A DNA stretch of 64,000 nt from Scenedesmus sp. ARA3 (taxonomy: Eukaryota; Chlorophyta; Chlorophyceae; Sphaeropleales; Scenedesmaceae). Positions 11,757 through 24,786 of the stretch are shown piece after piece; position 1 is the first letter of the stretch, and each line of letters starts with the position of its first letter. Below the pieces are notes generated by a model. The model was not told the origin of the DNA. It saw nothing but the letters and a program-made list of their open reading frames with translations, and ran no database searches. The position numbers and the translations under genes are program-made. The stretch covers positions 1-64,000 of the forward strand of contig RWJK01001950.1 in NCBI GenBank assembly GCA_004335835.1. The letters are read 5' to 3'.

Positions 11757-13016
11757 GCTTCAGATGGAACAGGGTAACCTGCAATCGATCACAACTGTTG
11801 TTGGCATGATTCAGGGCTCCAGGAAGACGGGGTCTGCTGCGCTCTCGTGTGTCAGTACAAGCAGTGCCACGTATGAGTGCCCGGTTGTTTTTATGCGCAC
11901 AACGTCAATTGCATGCAAGTCTCCGTTAGCATGGCCGATCAGACATTGATGCAATTTCACAACAATGATCAGTTTGACGTACAGCTTCACAGTGCCGCAC
12001 CCTCCGCCAAGCGTACCGCGGCGCCACCTGTCACCACTCACCACTCACCGCTACATTGATTGTGTAGCTGTGACAAGAGAGTGCACTAAACACCTATGGT
12101 ATAGAACTGTATGGTCTTTGGTTGTGTGCAAAAAGCCTCCACAATCAGCAGCATTATTCCCTAGAAAGCAGCACCGCTTGCAGCAGCACCACAAGCCTAA
12201 CAGGGCCCGACAATTGTGTACAGCTGCACTACACATGCTCAGCAGCGCGCATTCTAATACCTAGCAGCATGCTATCGACGAGCGCATGACGCTAAGCCAT
12301 GCCAGGCACCTGGCACTGGCCGCAACATACATCAACATACATAAATCCACCACATACAGCAGCCTCTGCCCAACCCAAACAAGAAGAACAGTCCCCACCT
12401 GAGCAATTAGTTGGCGTGAGAGAGCTTTATAGCAAACTTGCAGAACAATGCTTGGCCACCTGCAGAGCAGCAAGCAGCATGGCACAGCAACATTCTTGAT
12501 TGTTTGAGAGAGGGTAGGCGCACCCGCTGCACTGCAACACCGCAGGTAACGTGCTAACCCCGACCAACCACAAAAAGAGGGGGCGACACCATCCTGCAGC
12601 AGCCTGCTGCCTGAGGCGTAACATGACATGCTACGCAACTGCGGCAAGTTACAAGTTACAAGTCCTACGCGTCGCTTGCAACTGCGGCAGTTCACGTTTA
12701 TGAAGCACAAGCATCATGCATTAGTAATGACTTGCAGCATAGCCTGCAACAGCATCACAGACTTACAATAACGTTATTGTTATAACGCAACAACGCACGC
12801 TACATGCTGCACATGGCAGTACCTGGCAGCGTGAAGCTTTAACGCCTAACACCGCCTGCTGAACATCTATAACCTGCAGCAGAGCTTCAAGTTCTTAACA
12901 GAGTTTGTGCATGCACACTGCAGTGAAGTTGCAACGTCACTCACCAGAGATATCCCAGGGCACCCTCGTCAGCAAGCTGTAGGACACCAGGGGGCCACTA
13001 TGTAGGTTTAGAATCG

Positions 13017-13040
13017 TGTTTTGTCTCCTGCGACAAAACA
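13017..13040. repeat. Short perfect inverted repeat (9-bp arms, 6-bp loop)
   Basis: TGTTTTGTC and its exact reverse complement flank TCCTGC. No U-run follows and no neighbouring gene end makes sense of it, so its role is unknown. Confidence 0.6.
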
Positions 13041-13661
13041 GCAAGCACATGGAACGGCAATATGCGTTGGTGCTTCACCTATACTCGAACTCTGTCAGGA
13101 CCCGCCACGGTGCAGATCAGCAGCTGTTATTCTAAATCAGAAATGCGAGGGGTTGAAAATTCACGAAAGCAGCCTTGAGCGCAATCGTGCACGCGGAACC
13201 GTTATCAGTGTGAACCTCGAGGCAACTTGCTGGGCGCCACCCTCGATGCAACCTCGAGACAGACACCTCTGTTTAAACATGATCAAAGCATACTGCAGGC
13301 ACAGAACATCGATTGCATGCTTTCCTTACCATGTCTAGTGTGTACGTACTCACCTCGCCAGGCAGGCGCAGCGTTGTCTGTCAATGATGTGACTGCTGAA
13401 ACAACAACTCAAACCGTGTACACCATGTGTTGTTGGAGCGCCAGTTCCACGCCAACATGTTTAGAGGGGGATCTTCATGCACGCCTAGGGTTTTAGAGAT
13501 AGTATGATTTCCTGCCTCGGGTACTGCCAACAGTCTTCAGTTCGGACATCTAGCTGCAATGCCAACAATAGAAGCAAAACATTATGCATTCTACGGACAA
13601 GACACATGCATAGCAAACGATACGACAGCATCGATATATGTCATGGATGTTTATATAAACC

Positions 13662-13699
13662 AATATATAATATATTCACCAATATATAATATATTCACC
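13662..13699 (+). repeat. Two 19-bp AT-rich tandem repeats
   Basis: The unit AATATATAATATATTCACC occurs twice in direct succession within an AT-rich patch of an otherwise GC-richer window. Confidence 0.85.
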
Positions 13700-15933
13700 A
13701 ATCAACCACCCACAACACACTCAGCATCGACCCTTCGAACCACCCACAATTGTGCCGCACCATATACCGTAATTGCACTAACATTAAGTAGCATTGATTT
13801 AAGTATCCTCACGAAGTAGCACTGCACATAGCGCTAAAAATAAGTATATCACCGGCCTGAAACTTGCCAACGCGGGAATGATAGGTATGACACAACCCGT
13901 CACAGACCTTTTTTCGCTGCTTTTCAGTCGTAAGATCGCTGAGTGAAGTTTTGATAGTTTGCTGCACGCGCTGAAGTTTCCATCAGCACAGCTGTTGCAT
14001 GCTGCTGCCAGCAGCAGTGATGCTGGAGCCTGTACCCTCCACGGCACATGTAGGTATCCCCCGCTGTCGAACCTGCGCGATCGCACTTTAATAAGTATAC
14101 ATATGTTGCTATAAGTACATTACCGCTACTTACAAATAGTGCGATTACGGTAGGCTATAGCAGTACTGCTGTCACAGCAATGCTGTGCCACAGCTGCAGC
14201 CAGGCTGGCACGCGTCAACTAAAACCTTTACTACTGACACAACAGCATTTGCCGGACCACTGCTAATTTTCATTCTACATTGCTCGTGGTGGAACCGCTG
14301 CTGCTGGCTGACGCTGCCACAGAGAGGGGTCAGGGGCCAGGGTTGATGTAGCACACCACCGTCTGAGAAGGCAGTGGGGATACAATGGACCGAGGTCAAC
14401 GCAGCTCAGGAATGGGTAGCGGAAGCTTTTCTTTTGAATTAAGCCGGTTGAAGGTGGAAGCTGACTCAATCCAAAGAGGAAGCTGGATAGCTATTCGACA
14501 TGAGGCCTGCAAGTAATTCAATGTCTGTGGCCCTACCGGGTTAAGCAGCAACGTTGCTGCCTATTGAAGGACAGACAGCAACCCGGCCCAACGACCAATT
14601 ACACAAATCCTGTGATGCTCCTGCATATTATAGTGCCAACTTCCTTTACGTTAGCGTGCTTTGACCTAAGATATCTGTCAGGCCCATGAGTATTTTGTGT
14701 CCAGCAGAGCTGGACGGTGCGGCAAGCGCCATAGCTACTTGCCCTGGGCACACATGGGGGGCTTCTGGCTCAGCCAGGCTGGCAATGCTGGCAGCATTGC
14801 TTGAAGGTGTGGATGTTGTCAGATGAATGCTCAGCCTACATGCCAGCCAAGCTGACGAGTGATATTCCTGCATGCACCAGCTGCAGCCTACGCGGATGGT
14901 CAGGATACTTGGTACGAGAGATCTTCTGGCTCAGCTTTGCCTGAATGCGCAGTTTTGCATCCACTGCGGTCCGTGAGGACTCGAGGATGTGTAGATTGGA
15001 TCTTGAACATGTACAGTGTGACATTGTGGCATCAGCAGCCCGTGCCAACTACAGCGTACAGGCAACATGCTGTTGATCAGATGGATGGCAGCAGCAGCAG
15101 TTCGGCGCTGTACAAGCTCTGTCCCGACGGCTGTGGATCACAACCTGTTATGTGCTTCAAAACATAACGCCAGTGCACGTGGAGCACCTGGTATACCACA
15201 CGTATGTCCATACATGCGTACCATGTGAGGCATGTACAATTACGATTTCTAGACAAAGCCAGGATCCCCAAGGACGCTGGTCATGCACAGCTGTATGTGC
15301 TCGAGGCCCTAGAACCCAGCTCCTTTGAGAGAGCCTCGATTAGATGCCTGCTGGCCGTGAACCGTGACACCCTGACGCAGTCATAGCTTGCGTACAGGGT
15401 GGCACTCTTGCCTTGCTGGGCAGCAGTGACACCATGTCACTCAGTGACTGTACAGGCTGTACAGTGCACATGTGCTGACAGCAGTAGCTTGCCTGGGGTT
15501 GGGCAGCTGCGCCTGGACTGCACTCTCTACACTGCCGATATCATTTGATTGTCTTTTAATCGCTGTCATCTGTTGACACAAGGCTTACCAAGCACCCTTC
15601 AGAGACACCCTGTAGCCTTCCCTGTCAGGGCACCCGTCAGACGCTTTCACTGCAGAACAGATTGTTTGACTATCACAGTCTCGCTGTGTCTCAGACCCGA
15701 TTGGATCTACTATGCGCTGTCCGCATACTGTGAGATGGTCAACTTGAGGTCGTTTTTTTGTAGAAAACCGCAGCTTGGCTCTGCTGCGCAGGTCGGGATC
15801 CAGCTCCTGCTGCTGAAAGCTTCTTTGCCGTTCGCCCTATGATGGTACTCCGGTAACGATACAGTCACCGCAGACATAGCACGTGTTCTCCAGCTGCTGA
15901 ACCAGCAACCGCAGCAGCAACAGCAGCAGCAGT

Positions 15934-16662
15934 ATGGCAAGAAAGGGCCGGAAGCAACATGGGGCAAGGAGACACACGCCCTCATACAGTGCTGCTCAAG
16001 ACAACGTGGACTACGAAGATGACGAAACTTGGAGCACAGCTTACAGCAACGTCACACAGGACGCGCAGTTGATGCCCACCGTGTTGATGCTGCTCAAGCT
16101 GGTTGTTCTTGTGCCGCTGATCGTACTGTTGCTAGGGTGGCTAGTAATGGCATGGCAGGCTGTGCTGCCTACAGTGATAGGGTTTGTCATATATGCAGCC
16201 GTGAGGAGCGATGGGGACCCTGATAGGACCTTGGCTGTCCTGCGGGGCTGGGTGCCAACAGGGCAGCAGCTGCAGTCGTGGCTGTCCCGGTACTTGCCAG
16301 AGGTACATGGATCAGATGAACAGCGGCAGCAGTCCTCAAGACAAAATAGCAGCAGCAGTGGCAGGTGTAGCTTCTGTGGCTTTGACTTCATGACTGGTCG
16401 GTTGACCATCATGTTGGAGACCCGCAAACTCAAGTGGAGCTTGTTGTTTCCAAGCCGGACGGGATCAGCATAGCACAGATGGAGGAAGCTCTGGAGTGTG
16501 CAGCGGATGAGTTCAATGCCACTGACTCTCCTGTAGTGGCCAAGATGGGACAAGCAGCACAGTCAGCAAAGGTGGAGAAGCTGGTGAATCAGCACATGAA
16601 CCGCATTGTACAACGCGACCACATGAACGGAGGCAGTGCGGGTGCCAGCTCCAGCAGCAGTG

Positions 16663-16709
<47 letters not shown>

Positions 16710-17379
16710 GGCCGGCAGCAACAGCGGCAGCAACAGCGACGCCCCGGGCCAGCATCACAGTTGCAGCAGCAGCAGCGGAAGCTTGACACAGAAGCTGCTG
16801 CTGCGGCTCCTGACCTGGACAAGATGTCTGTGGGCGCTCTGAAGGAGTTTTTGAAACAGGTAGGTGGCTTGTTGATGGATGGTGCATCTGTGGTTGGCAG
16901 CATCCTGATGCTGCTTGAGTACCTAGCAGCTGTGCCCTGTGCCCGCAGTATGTACTAGCAGACGCAGTCTCCAGCAGCAGCCAGACGACGCAGCAGGTTG
17001 GAGGAGTGCTGTGCAAGCTGCAAGCAAATAAGGCGAGGTCAAACGTGATACAGCGAGGCGACAGGATGCATCTAATGTCACACGCTTGTTCACTATCTTG
17101 CTGCTGCTGCTGCGGCTGCGCTTTCGCTGCACTTCAGGTAAAGGTGGACATCCCGCATGGCATAACGCAGCGGGAGCAGCTGCTGGAGCTGGCCAAGGCT
17201 GCAGTACAGCTGTGGGAGGCGCAGCGCGTGCTGCCTGTGCGCGCATTGGGCAGCAGCACCCATCATTGGAGGTGCCTGCAGCACTTTCAATCTTCAGGCA
17301 GAAAGCACATGCAGCAGGGGCAGCCGTAACAGCAGCAGCAGAGGAGGCAGAAAAGCGGGCGCTCAAGAAGGCGTGTAGG
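15934..17379 (+). CDS. Small membrane protein with polyQ and a SAP/ARMET-like C-terminal motif; gene model incomplete
   Basis: The start ATG at 15934 follows a CAG tract and begins MARKGRKQHG. Residues about 48-95 hold two adjacent hydrophobic segments, probably a hairpin or two membrane spans. A Gln/Ser-rich stretch follows. A second coding block before 16859 contains VELVVSKPDGISIAQMEEAL, a poly-Gln run at 16664-16706 and MSVGALKEFLKQ, and ends at a perfect CAG|GTAGGT donor. A third block starts at 17138 after ACTTCAG and reads VKVDIPHGITQREQLLELA. Joined, KMSVGALKEFLKQ plus this segment resembles the helix-loop-helix motif of SAP or ARMET C-terminal domains. The join between blocks one and two (about 16304-16464) is not resolved. 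A frame change near 17270 leads to an Ala/Lys-rich helix that runs into the N gap. The family is not recognised. Confidence 0.55.
16664..16706 (+). repeat. CAG tract encoding poly-Gln
   Basis: A nearly pure CAG run in frame with the membrane-protein gene encodes about 14 consecutive glutamines, followed by more interrupted Gln/Arg codons. Confidence 0.85.
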
Positions 17380-17429
17380 NNNNNNNNNNNNNNNNNNNNN
17401 NNNNNNNNNNNNNNNNNNNNNNNNNNNNN
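17380..17429. other. Assembly gap of 50 N
   Basis: Exactly 50 ambiguous bases, so probably a fixed-size scaffold gap of unknown true length. It cuts the 3' part of the gene that begins at 15934. Confidence 0.99.
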
Positions 17430-17953
17430 CAGGGTTCTGCAACCACAGAGCAGTGCACAGCAACAGCAGAGCGCTGTAAATCACAGACTACAGTAGGTTG
17501 ATTGACCACGTCGGCTTCTTTTATGAGATCAACGCAATCACGTGCCAACTACTGGGCAATCTATGGTGAGGAATCTAAGCTGATACACTAGCAGGAAACC
17601 TGGCTGCCCACGGGCACACTCAAATGCAACCAAGAAGATGCCATAAAGGTGCTCATGTCATTCTGCATTGCTCGGCCTCGGTTGCGGGGCTGCTATCCCA
17701 AAAAAATAAATATAAGTGAGTGCAACTGCTGCACACTTGTGCAGTGTGCCTGAAACATGGGTGGCAGTGACTCATTCCTCACAGGAAGCATTGACCCTCG
17801 CTGCAGATCTGCAGGGGCTGCATGTTGAGACCATGCACAAAACCTTGCACGCCGGGCATGCAGCCAACCCCAGCCAACACGTCGCTGTGATCGCAGAAAG
17901 CATAACAACAGATGCTGCAGCTTCTGGAAGCCCTGTCTGATCACTGCCTGTGT
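17430..17953. other. Stretch between the gap and the silk-like gene
   Basis: The first 65 bases continue an open frame (Gln-rich, ending near 17496) that could be the last exon of the gene broken by the gap. The remainder shows nothing I can support. It presumably includes the 3' UTR of the silk-like gene on the minus strand. Confidence 0.35.
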
Positions 17954-20900
17954 CTACTTGCGCCCTGCCCGGCCGCCGAGCAGGTTGGCCAGCCAGCCGC
18001 CGCTGGCAGGCCTGCGGTTGTAGTAGCTGCTGGGGATGTTGGCGCCGGCCGATGTTGTCAGCGGCAGCCCACAGATGCCAAGAATGCTCTGCAGCAACAC
18101 CAACAGCGGCGGCGTCAGCACCAGACCAGGAGCTGGAAGTCCTTGCTCACACTGCCAGGTGCGCAGGTGGAGCCCGTGTGGCTGCACAGGCCAGATATCC
18201 ATTCCAAGGCAAATCCCCCCGTGCAGCCCTACCCCAGATGAAGCAAGGCCAGCTGTTGCTGCGCTCACCTGCGTAGTGGAACTGCCTGACGTTGCGAATG
18301 CGCCGGTGGGCCCGCAGCGCGCATACGCGTACGACTTGGCCTCCGTGAGAATAGTGCAGCCTGCAGCAGCACGGTGTGATGAAGCAGCGGCATGCACTGA
18401 GCGATGATCCACGGCTAGCATGCGCAGGCTCATGTATAGCCTGCCAGCCAAGGATTCCACACGTGCACCGGCCCACCATGTGTGTAACTCCAGCATGCCA
18501 GGCCAACACACACCCCTGCAAGCCCCAGGGTGCCATGCCAGCCCTGTTCCTCTGCACCGCACCTGTGTAGGGGTCCTGCTGGATGGCTTGGCTGAGCGCC
18601 TCAGAGAACGCCTCAGCAGACGCGCCGCCCTCACAGAACACAACGGCAGTGGCCACAGCAAGGCCGGCCGCCTCATCGCCGCCTGCTGCCACTGCGCGCG
18701 CCATGGCCTTGGAGTAGGCTTGGCGCGTATCGCGGCCACCCTGCTGCAGCGCTGAAGCCACAGCCCTGGCGTAGCTCTCCACGCTGTTGGATTGCCGGCT
18801 GGCCGCAAAGGCGCGCGCCTGGGAAGCCGCAAAGCTGTCGATCAGGCCGTGCGTGACCGCCTGCGCGGCAGTGGCCGCAAAAGCCGCTGCTGCTGCGGCC
18901 AGGTTGGTGGAGGCAGCGCGCGAGGAGGCGACGGCAAAGGCGGATGACATCGCAGCTGCTTGCTGTGTGCCTGCGCCCTGTGCGCTGCGGAAGCTCTGCA
19001 CGAGTGCGTCTGAGAAGGCCTCAGACACGCCCTGCTCATGTGCGGCAACCATGGAGCTGGCCAGCAGCTCACTGACAGCCTGGGGGTTGGTGGCAACTGA
19101 CTGGGCAGTGGCCTGCAGGGTGGCGCAGCAGCGGCCGGGCACGGCAACACGGTGAACACAGCTACATCACCCACGCAGGAGCTTGTGGTGGCTTTGCATT
19201 CATGTCGGAAGGCATGGACAGTCTGTGGCTGAATGCAAAGGCAGGCTGTCTGCAATGTGGCGGTGATAAGCAGGACAGATCCCAATAAAGGAATTTTAGC
19301 AGGCAGCAGTTTGAGACCCACCTGGGCAAATGCCTCTGTCAGCTGCTGTGTCGTGCCCTGGTTGGCTGCAGCACTGAATGCTTGCGCCGTAGAGCGTGCA
19401 TACTCGTCTGTTGCACCTCGTGCAACAGCCTGCGTCTGCGCTGCTGCCATCACATTGGCTGTGGCAGCTGGATCCTTTGCCGCTGCGGCAGCAGTAGCAT
19501 CTGCCACTGCCTGGGTGTCTCCTGCCTGCATTGCCTGGGCCATGGACGCGCCAGCAGCAGCAGCTGAGTCACCACCGCTGCCTGATGCCTGCACAATGGC
19601 GTCTGCTGCTGCTGTTGTGTCGGATGACCTGAACGCTGTCAGGGCCTCTTGGTTGGGCTCAACAGTAGCAATGGGCGTTGCAGGTGCAAGCACTGCACCC
19701 GCACATGCGCATGGCGGACACAGAGATTGCGTCAGGCGTCTACGACATCACAGTTTCCAGTCTGCGCTGTGATGACATAGCATTATGCATGCATCACCTC
19801 CTGTTGTCAAGTGAACAAGCATTCAACACAGCTGTGTCGGCATGCTCTGCTGCAAGTGCCACTTGGTGGCATGTCTGGCACTGCCGGGCATAACCACACT
19901 AGTGCGCACCTGGCTCTGATGGCTTGCTGTCGCCACCAGTAGGTGCAGCAGTGGCAGCTGGGTCGGTGGCAGGAGCGCCACCAGGAGCAGGAGTGCTGGC
20001 AGCAGCTGGCTCAGTGGCAGGAGTGCTGGCAGCAGCTGGGTCGGTGGCAGCAGCTGGGTCGGTGGCAGCAGCTGGGTCGGTGGCAGCAGCTGGGTCGGTG
20101 GCAGCAGCTGGGTCGGTGGCACCAGCATCTGGGGCGCTGCTGCTGCTTGCAGGCTGGTCGCCGCTGCTAGCCGGCTGTGCAGCAGCAGCTGCTGGCTGGC
20201 TGTCGCTGCCTGCTGGCTGGCTGTCATTGTTCACCGGCTGGCTGTCGCTGCTTGCTGGTTGGCTGGCACTGCCATCTGTGGTGATGCTGTCAGTAGCGGG
20301 GGCAGCGGGCTGCTGGGACTGTGCTGCAATGGTTGCTGGATCTTGCTGGCTGGAGGGGTCGCTGTTGCCAGCTCCGTTGTTGCCGTCATTGCTGAAGAAA
20401 GCTGGTGCAGCAGCTGGCGTTGTCGAGTCAGCTGTTGGGCTGGATCCTGCATGCAAGCACAACTTGTCAGTGGCTGCTGTGTTAGGTTGCTTTGATGTGC
20501 GCAATTGAAGCAAAACCACATTTGTATCACGGCTGCTGCTTGCTTACATACGTCTCGCACCTGTGTTGTCCACAGGGGTAGTGGCTTCCGTTGGCTGGGC
20601 ATCAGGAGCAGGCTGCATGTCTGCTGTAGGAGCGCCGTAGCTAGAGGTGGGCTCAGCAGCTGGGGCGCTGTAGCTTGGCTGCGGGTCAGCTGCAGGGGCG
20701 CTGTAGCTGGGCATGGGGTCTGCTGCTGGAGCACTGAAACTTGGTTGCGGGTCAGCTGCAGGGGCGCTGTAGCTTGGCTGCGGGTCAGCAGCTGGGGCGC
20801 TGTAACTGGGCATGGGGTCTGCAGCAGGGGCGCTGTAGCTTGGCATGGGGTCAGCAGCAGGGGCGCTGTAGCTTGGCATGGGGTCAGCTGCTGGGGCAGC

Positions 20901-21320
20901 ACCTGAGCTGAGGTCCCCCATGCTATCTGCGGTACGCAGCAACAAAGTGACATGTAATCAGCAGCTGCACACGCCAATTCACCAGCTCACTTGATCTGGT
21001 TTGCTGCTGTACAGCGTCAACACAAATGCATTGGTTGTTGCTGAAAAGGTGCAGTACACACACAGCTGTGAGTCTGTGTAGTTGTGTGTTGCTATGCTGT
21101 GGGTTGACCATTACCTTGCTGGAGAGAACGACCTGCTGCAAGCATTTTCAGAAGAAGATGATTGGTTAGCACAAAATGTGGGCTGAGTTATGCTGCCTGT
21201 TGCTGCTGCAAGCAGCCACTTACTCCTCAGTGCCCGCCGAGGGAGCGCATCAGCAACAGCACAGCCAGTCACCAGCAACACCAGTAGCAAAGCAGGAATG
21301 TTTTGCTGCTTGCTACTCAT
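17954..21320 (-). CDS. Secreted repetitive alanine-rich (silk-like) protein
   Basis: Eight exons (5' to 3'): 21320-21224, 21135-21115, 20926-20561, 20446-19910, 19692-19322, 19112-18563, 18360-18269, 18088-17954. They total 2,169 nt (722 aa). Every junction keeps phase; the first four introns are all phase 1. Residues 1-24 are a signal peptide (LLLVLLVTG core). Residues about 40-161 carry tandem ten-residue repeats PSYSAPAADP. Residues 162-340 are Ser/Gln/Pro/Ala-rich with DPAAAT units. Residues 341-647 are highly alanine-rich, with recurring segments of about 30 residues such as SSAFAVASSRAAS and AQAVAR that resemble spider-silk and other fibroin-like helices by composition. A short cysteine-containing C-terminal domain ends in GGWLANLLGGRAGRK. 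A structural wall or extracellular-matrix role is inferred. Homology to spidroins is not claimed. Confidence 0.8.
20020..20125 (-). repeat. 15-bp-class minisatellite encoding DPAAAT repeats
   Basis: On the plus strand GGCAGCAGCTGGGTCGGT recurs about five times in register. On the coding strand it gives (T)DPAAAT units in exon 4 of the silk-like gene. Confidence 0.8.
20640..20905 (-). repeat. 30-bp minisatellite encoding PSYSAPAADP repeats
   Basis: About eight 30-bp units fill most of exon 3 of the silk-like gene. Each encodes PSYSAPAADP with small changes (M/Q before Pro, F for Y, one SSYGAPTAD at the end). The units vary mainly at synonymous sites, as expected for a coding minisatellite. 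Confidence 0.85.
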
Positions 21321-23114
21321 TATTGAATTACTATTGTTCCGATGTTTTTCAAGGGTAGAGTGGCAGTAGATCGGTTTTGTCTGCTGTGTCTATGGTCTGC
21401 AGCGGCTACGCAACACCTGTTTATCTCAATCTTAAAACGCACTGACAGTAATATAAGCAACGGGTGCTTGTTATATAGGTCAATCAAGCAGATAGAAGCG
21501 AAGCTAGACCTATCGGTCACCAGCTGGCGCGCACTTCGCCGTAACTTACGGTTACTGCCAGCGCTACGCAGCCAATTGGCAGCACAACATATGCAACACA
21601 ATTGATTAATTATTCAACACCTTACTTTGCTGATCACCGTGCCTGATCAACATCATCACTCCTGCGCCAGGTGCGCGGCAGGTGCAGGCACCTGTACCTC
21701 CGTGAAGCAGCTGCACAGGTGGCACTGCACTCAGCACCAGCAGCGCGACGCATCAGCCTGCATGGAGCCAGCGCAATGAATAATTAGGTTACACGAGCTG
21801 CAAGACATGTTCCGATGCAGCAGTCGCTGGATATTCTTATGGGACACGCACGCGCACTGCAACAGCATGAACAACCAACCAGTACTTGAGCACTGGACAA
21901 GCTTGCCCATCCGTCACGGGGCATGGCGCACATCAACATAGAATTTGACCATCTAAACCATGCCGCTCTGCAGGAAACCAATTCTCCTTCTCTGGCAGAC
22001 CCCCATCGGTGCCTCGTGATAGATTCTGGACAGCGTCACCGAACAGCATGCAGTCACGGTGCTCAACCACCGTGGGTGACGCAGCTGGATCTGCAGCTGA
22101 AAGGACGCATGGAGTGCTGTGGAAGCCAAATGAGCTGCTGGCCAGCTTGGCCGTGAAGGCTGCAGCATGCCCACACAATGGCATCAGAGTATATGCTTCG
22201 CACCCTGAATATACTGTATCAGTCCCAACTGCTGCCACACCAATAATACATCTAACCTGACCCCTACCTTGTCCAACACAAAGAAGCCGCACAGGATTTC
22301 AAATATCCAACGCAACGTTCATGCCCAAATTGCTGTACCTGGCACACATGCATGGTATCAGCGCCTGCTCATCCCAAGGCCAAGATCACTGCACACGGCT
22401 GATAACATGCCAGCGACAATGCTAGCTGATGCACCACAAACAGGCAGCAAGCAAGCCGTATCTAAACTTTGGCGTTGTCAGCATAAAACAGCCAAAAACA
22501 CATCCAGAAGAATGTTTGCTGCACACAGTGCCATGCAAATGCCAAGCAGAACGGGCCGTCACACTCTTGCTGCACCACCACAGTATCTAGACAGCTGCCG
22601 ATCAACATGAAACACAGCTGCCAACACGCACACATGGAGCGGTCTGCTGCATGTAGTGCCATAACTGTGCAAGCACACGGGCAACAAAATGATTGACACC
22701 ACCTGGGTCTGTGAGCAGCTGCCTATTCAACACAAAACACAGCTGCCAGCATACACATACACGACAAAATCACAACCTCGATCAAAGTCAGCTGTCATCG
22801 TACTGCCTTTGATCACCTGCACAGGCACAGCCTGTGGACCAAGCCAAGATCACTGACGGGTTGCCACGGTCACTGTGCACCAATGGCTGCATGGTGCTGC
22901 TGCAGGCAAAACTGGCGGCATGGCCTTTGCATGTGCACACACGTTTGGCACGCTGCAGAGGCCTGGCTGCAGGCCAGCCCACAGCTCTGCCAAGATTCAA
23001 ACAGCAACATCACATGAAGCACATGATCACTGAGTAATGCACAACATGCGTAACTGTACCGATCAGGGCCAAAACTGCATGTGGCAAGGGCTGGAGTGCA
23101 GCACCTGCGCCAGC
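21321..23114. other. Intergenic region, no supported gene
   Basis: About 1.8 kb upstream of the silk-like gene and downstream of the START-like gene. The only frame of note is a minus-strand one at 21933-22292 with a mixed, non-repetitive composition, but it has no recognisable family and no matching exons. Nothing else can be supported. Confidence 0.45.
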
Positions 23115-23571
23115 TTACTCCTGCGCAGCACTACCAGCCTGTGCTGCTGCCTTAGCAACCAGGTAGCGCCGCGCATGTGCGCCAACGGCAGCATACTCAG
23201 GCCTGGCTGCCAGTCGCTGCGTGAGCGCGCTGCCGCTGCAGGCGGCACCAGCGGGGCTGCCAGCCCCTCCCTTGCTGCTGCTGCTGCTGTGAAACATGCG
23301 CTGCAGCACCTTGAGCACGGACTTGAGCACCAGCGGCGCAAAGACCTTGAGCACAAAGCTGATGAGCGCATCAGGCACCACCCACCTGCACACCCAGGGT
23401 GGTCGACGGCAGCACAAGGCAGCAGCAACAGCAGCAGCAGCGCAAGGTGTGTTGGTCAAACGAACGTGGACCACCATACAACAGCAGGAATAAACGGGGC
23501 ACAACGCTACCAGCCATGTCACTGGCACTGCGCAGAGCCTGCACACACTGACCGCAGGACCAGAAAAGAAT

Positions 23572-23602
<31 letters not shown>

Positions 23603-24742
23603 AGGGTCACAGCAGTCGCACCAACATGCCTGCCAAGCAGCCGCAGCCCTGCAGCAGTCCACGCAGCACTGCCGCGCACCTGCTCGCGTCGATGGACACC
23701 AGCACGGTCACCTCCATGCGGGGCACGCCCGGCCTGGCCGGGTGTGGCGGCAGCGGCATGAACTTGAAGCCGCCCGCATCCATGGTCAGCCGCTGACCCC
23801 GTGCGTGCTGCGGCAGCACCACGCCAGCCTGCAGCAGCAGCAGCAGCAGTAGCAGCCACAGGGCAGCAGGGATCAATACCGGCTCGTGCCATGCCTCAGC
23901 AGCGCTGCTCAGACAGCGGGCCTGCACTGCAGCTGATTGCACATTAGGCATGCACAAACTGAAGGACATGCAGCGTGCGCTGCCCACTGCCGCCACTGTG
24001 CGCTGCGGCGCTAGTGTGGCTGTCTGCGCTCGACATCCTAAGCAATCAACTGGCACACTGTCACAGCAGCACATCCTCTGCTGCTTGGTGAGAGCCTCAC
24101 ACTACAACCAACACAGCCAATGCCTGCTCTGCTGCAGGCCGCTCGCCTCACCGGCAGCTCTCCGCTGCAGCCGTGTGTCGCGATGAGCACTGCCTCCTCC
24201 CTGCTGTCCAGCAGGTCCAAGCCCACCGCGTAGTTGACCACCTCGGGCTGCGGCAGCGGCCACGGCGTCCACAGCAGCAGGTACAGCTGCGGCACAGCAG
24301 GCACAGCAGCAGCAGGGGGGCGAGGCAGCAGCAGGGGGGCGAGGCAGCAGCAGGGCAGGGCAGCAGATGTCAGCGCGAGCTCGAGCAGGATAGGAGTGCA
24401 GCACACACATGGCGTGGTGCGCAAATGATGTGTTGAGACAGCTGATGATGACCCGGCACCACTGCCATGCAGGTGACTCGACATGTGCTGGCGCAGCGCT
24501 GCGCTGTGTGCATCTGCGGCTGCAGCAGGTGCTGCGCTGTGTGCACCTGCGGCTGCAGCGGGTGCTGCGCTGTGTGCACCTGCGGCTGCAGCGGGTGCTG
24601 CGCTGTGTGCACCTGCTGCTGCAGCGGGTGCTCACCAGCAGCTCCGAGGGGCTGTATGCGGCCAGCTCCATCATCTCCGTGATGGCGGGGTTCCAGGAGG
24701 TGGCAAGGTCCAGCTCGCGCGCCAGGCACACCGCGTGCTGCA

Positions 24743-24786
<44 letters not shown>

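Larger units (their letters stand above)
11757..15933. other. Intergenic region between divergent genes, no supported gene
   Basis: This is about 4.2 kb between the start of the lectin gene and the start of the membrane-protein gene. The left end should hold the lectin promoter and the right end the promoter of the gene at 15934. The rest contains short tandem repeats (13662-13699), a hairpin (13017-13040), the palindrome CAATAACGTTATTG near 12766 and several open frames without recognisable features. A decayed mobile element is possible, but no transposase, reverse transcriptase or terminal repeats were seen. Confidence 0.5.

Noticed and set aside
12766..12779. Perfect palindrome CAATAACGTTATTG
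   Set aside because: It is too short and isolated to assign as a regulatory site or element end.
13021..13496. Plus-strand frames of 105 and 89 residues in the 12-15 kb gap
   Set aside because: The translations look random, overlap each other in different frames and have no transposon or gene motifs.
13725..13745. A tRNA B-box-like stretch (GGTTCGAAG on the minus strand)
   Set aside because: There is no matching A box, no cloverleaf and no acceptor stem nearby.
21933..22292. Minus-strand open frame of 119 residues with balanced composition
   Set aside because: No family was recognised, there are no matching splice-linked exons on either side and no clear start context. It remains possible as a decayed exon but cannot be supported.
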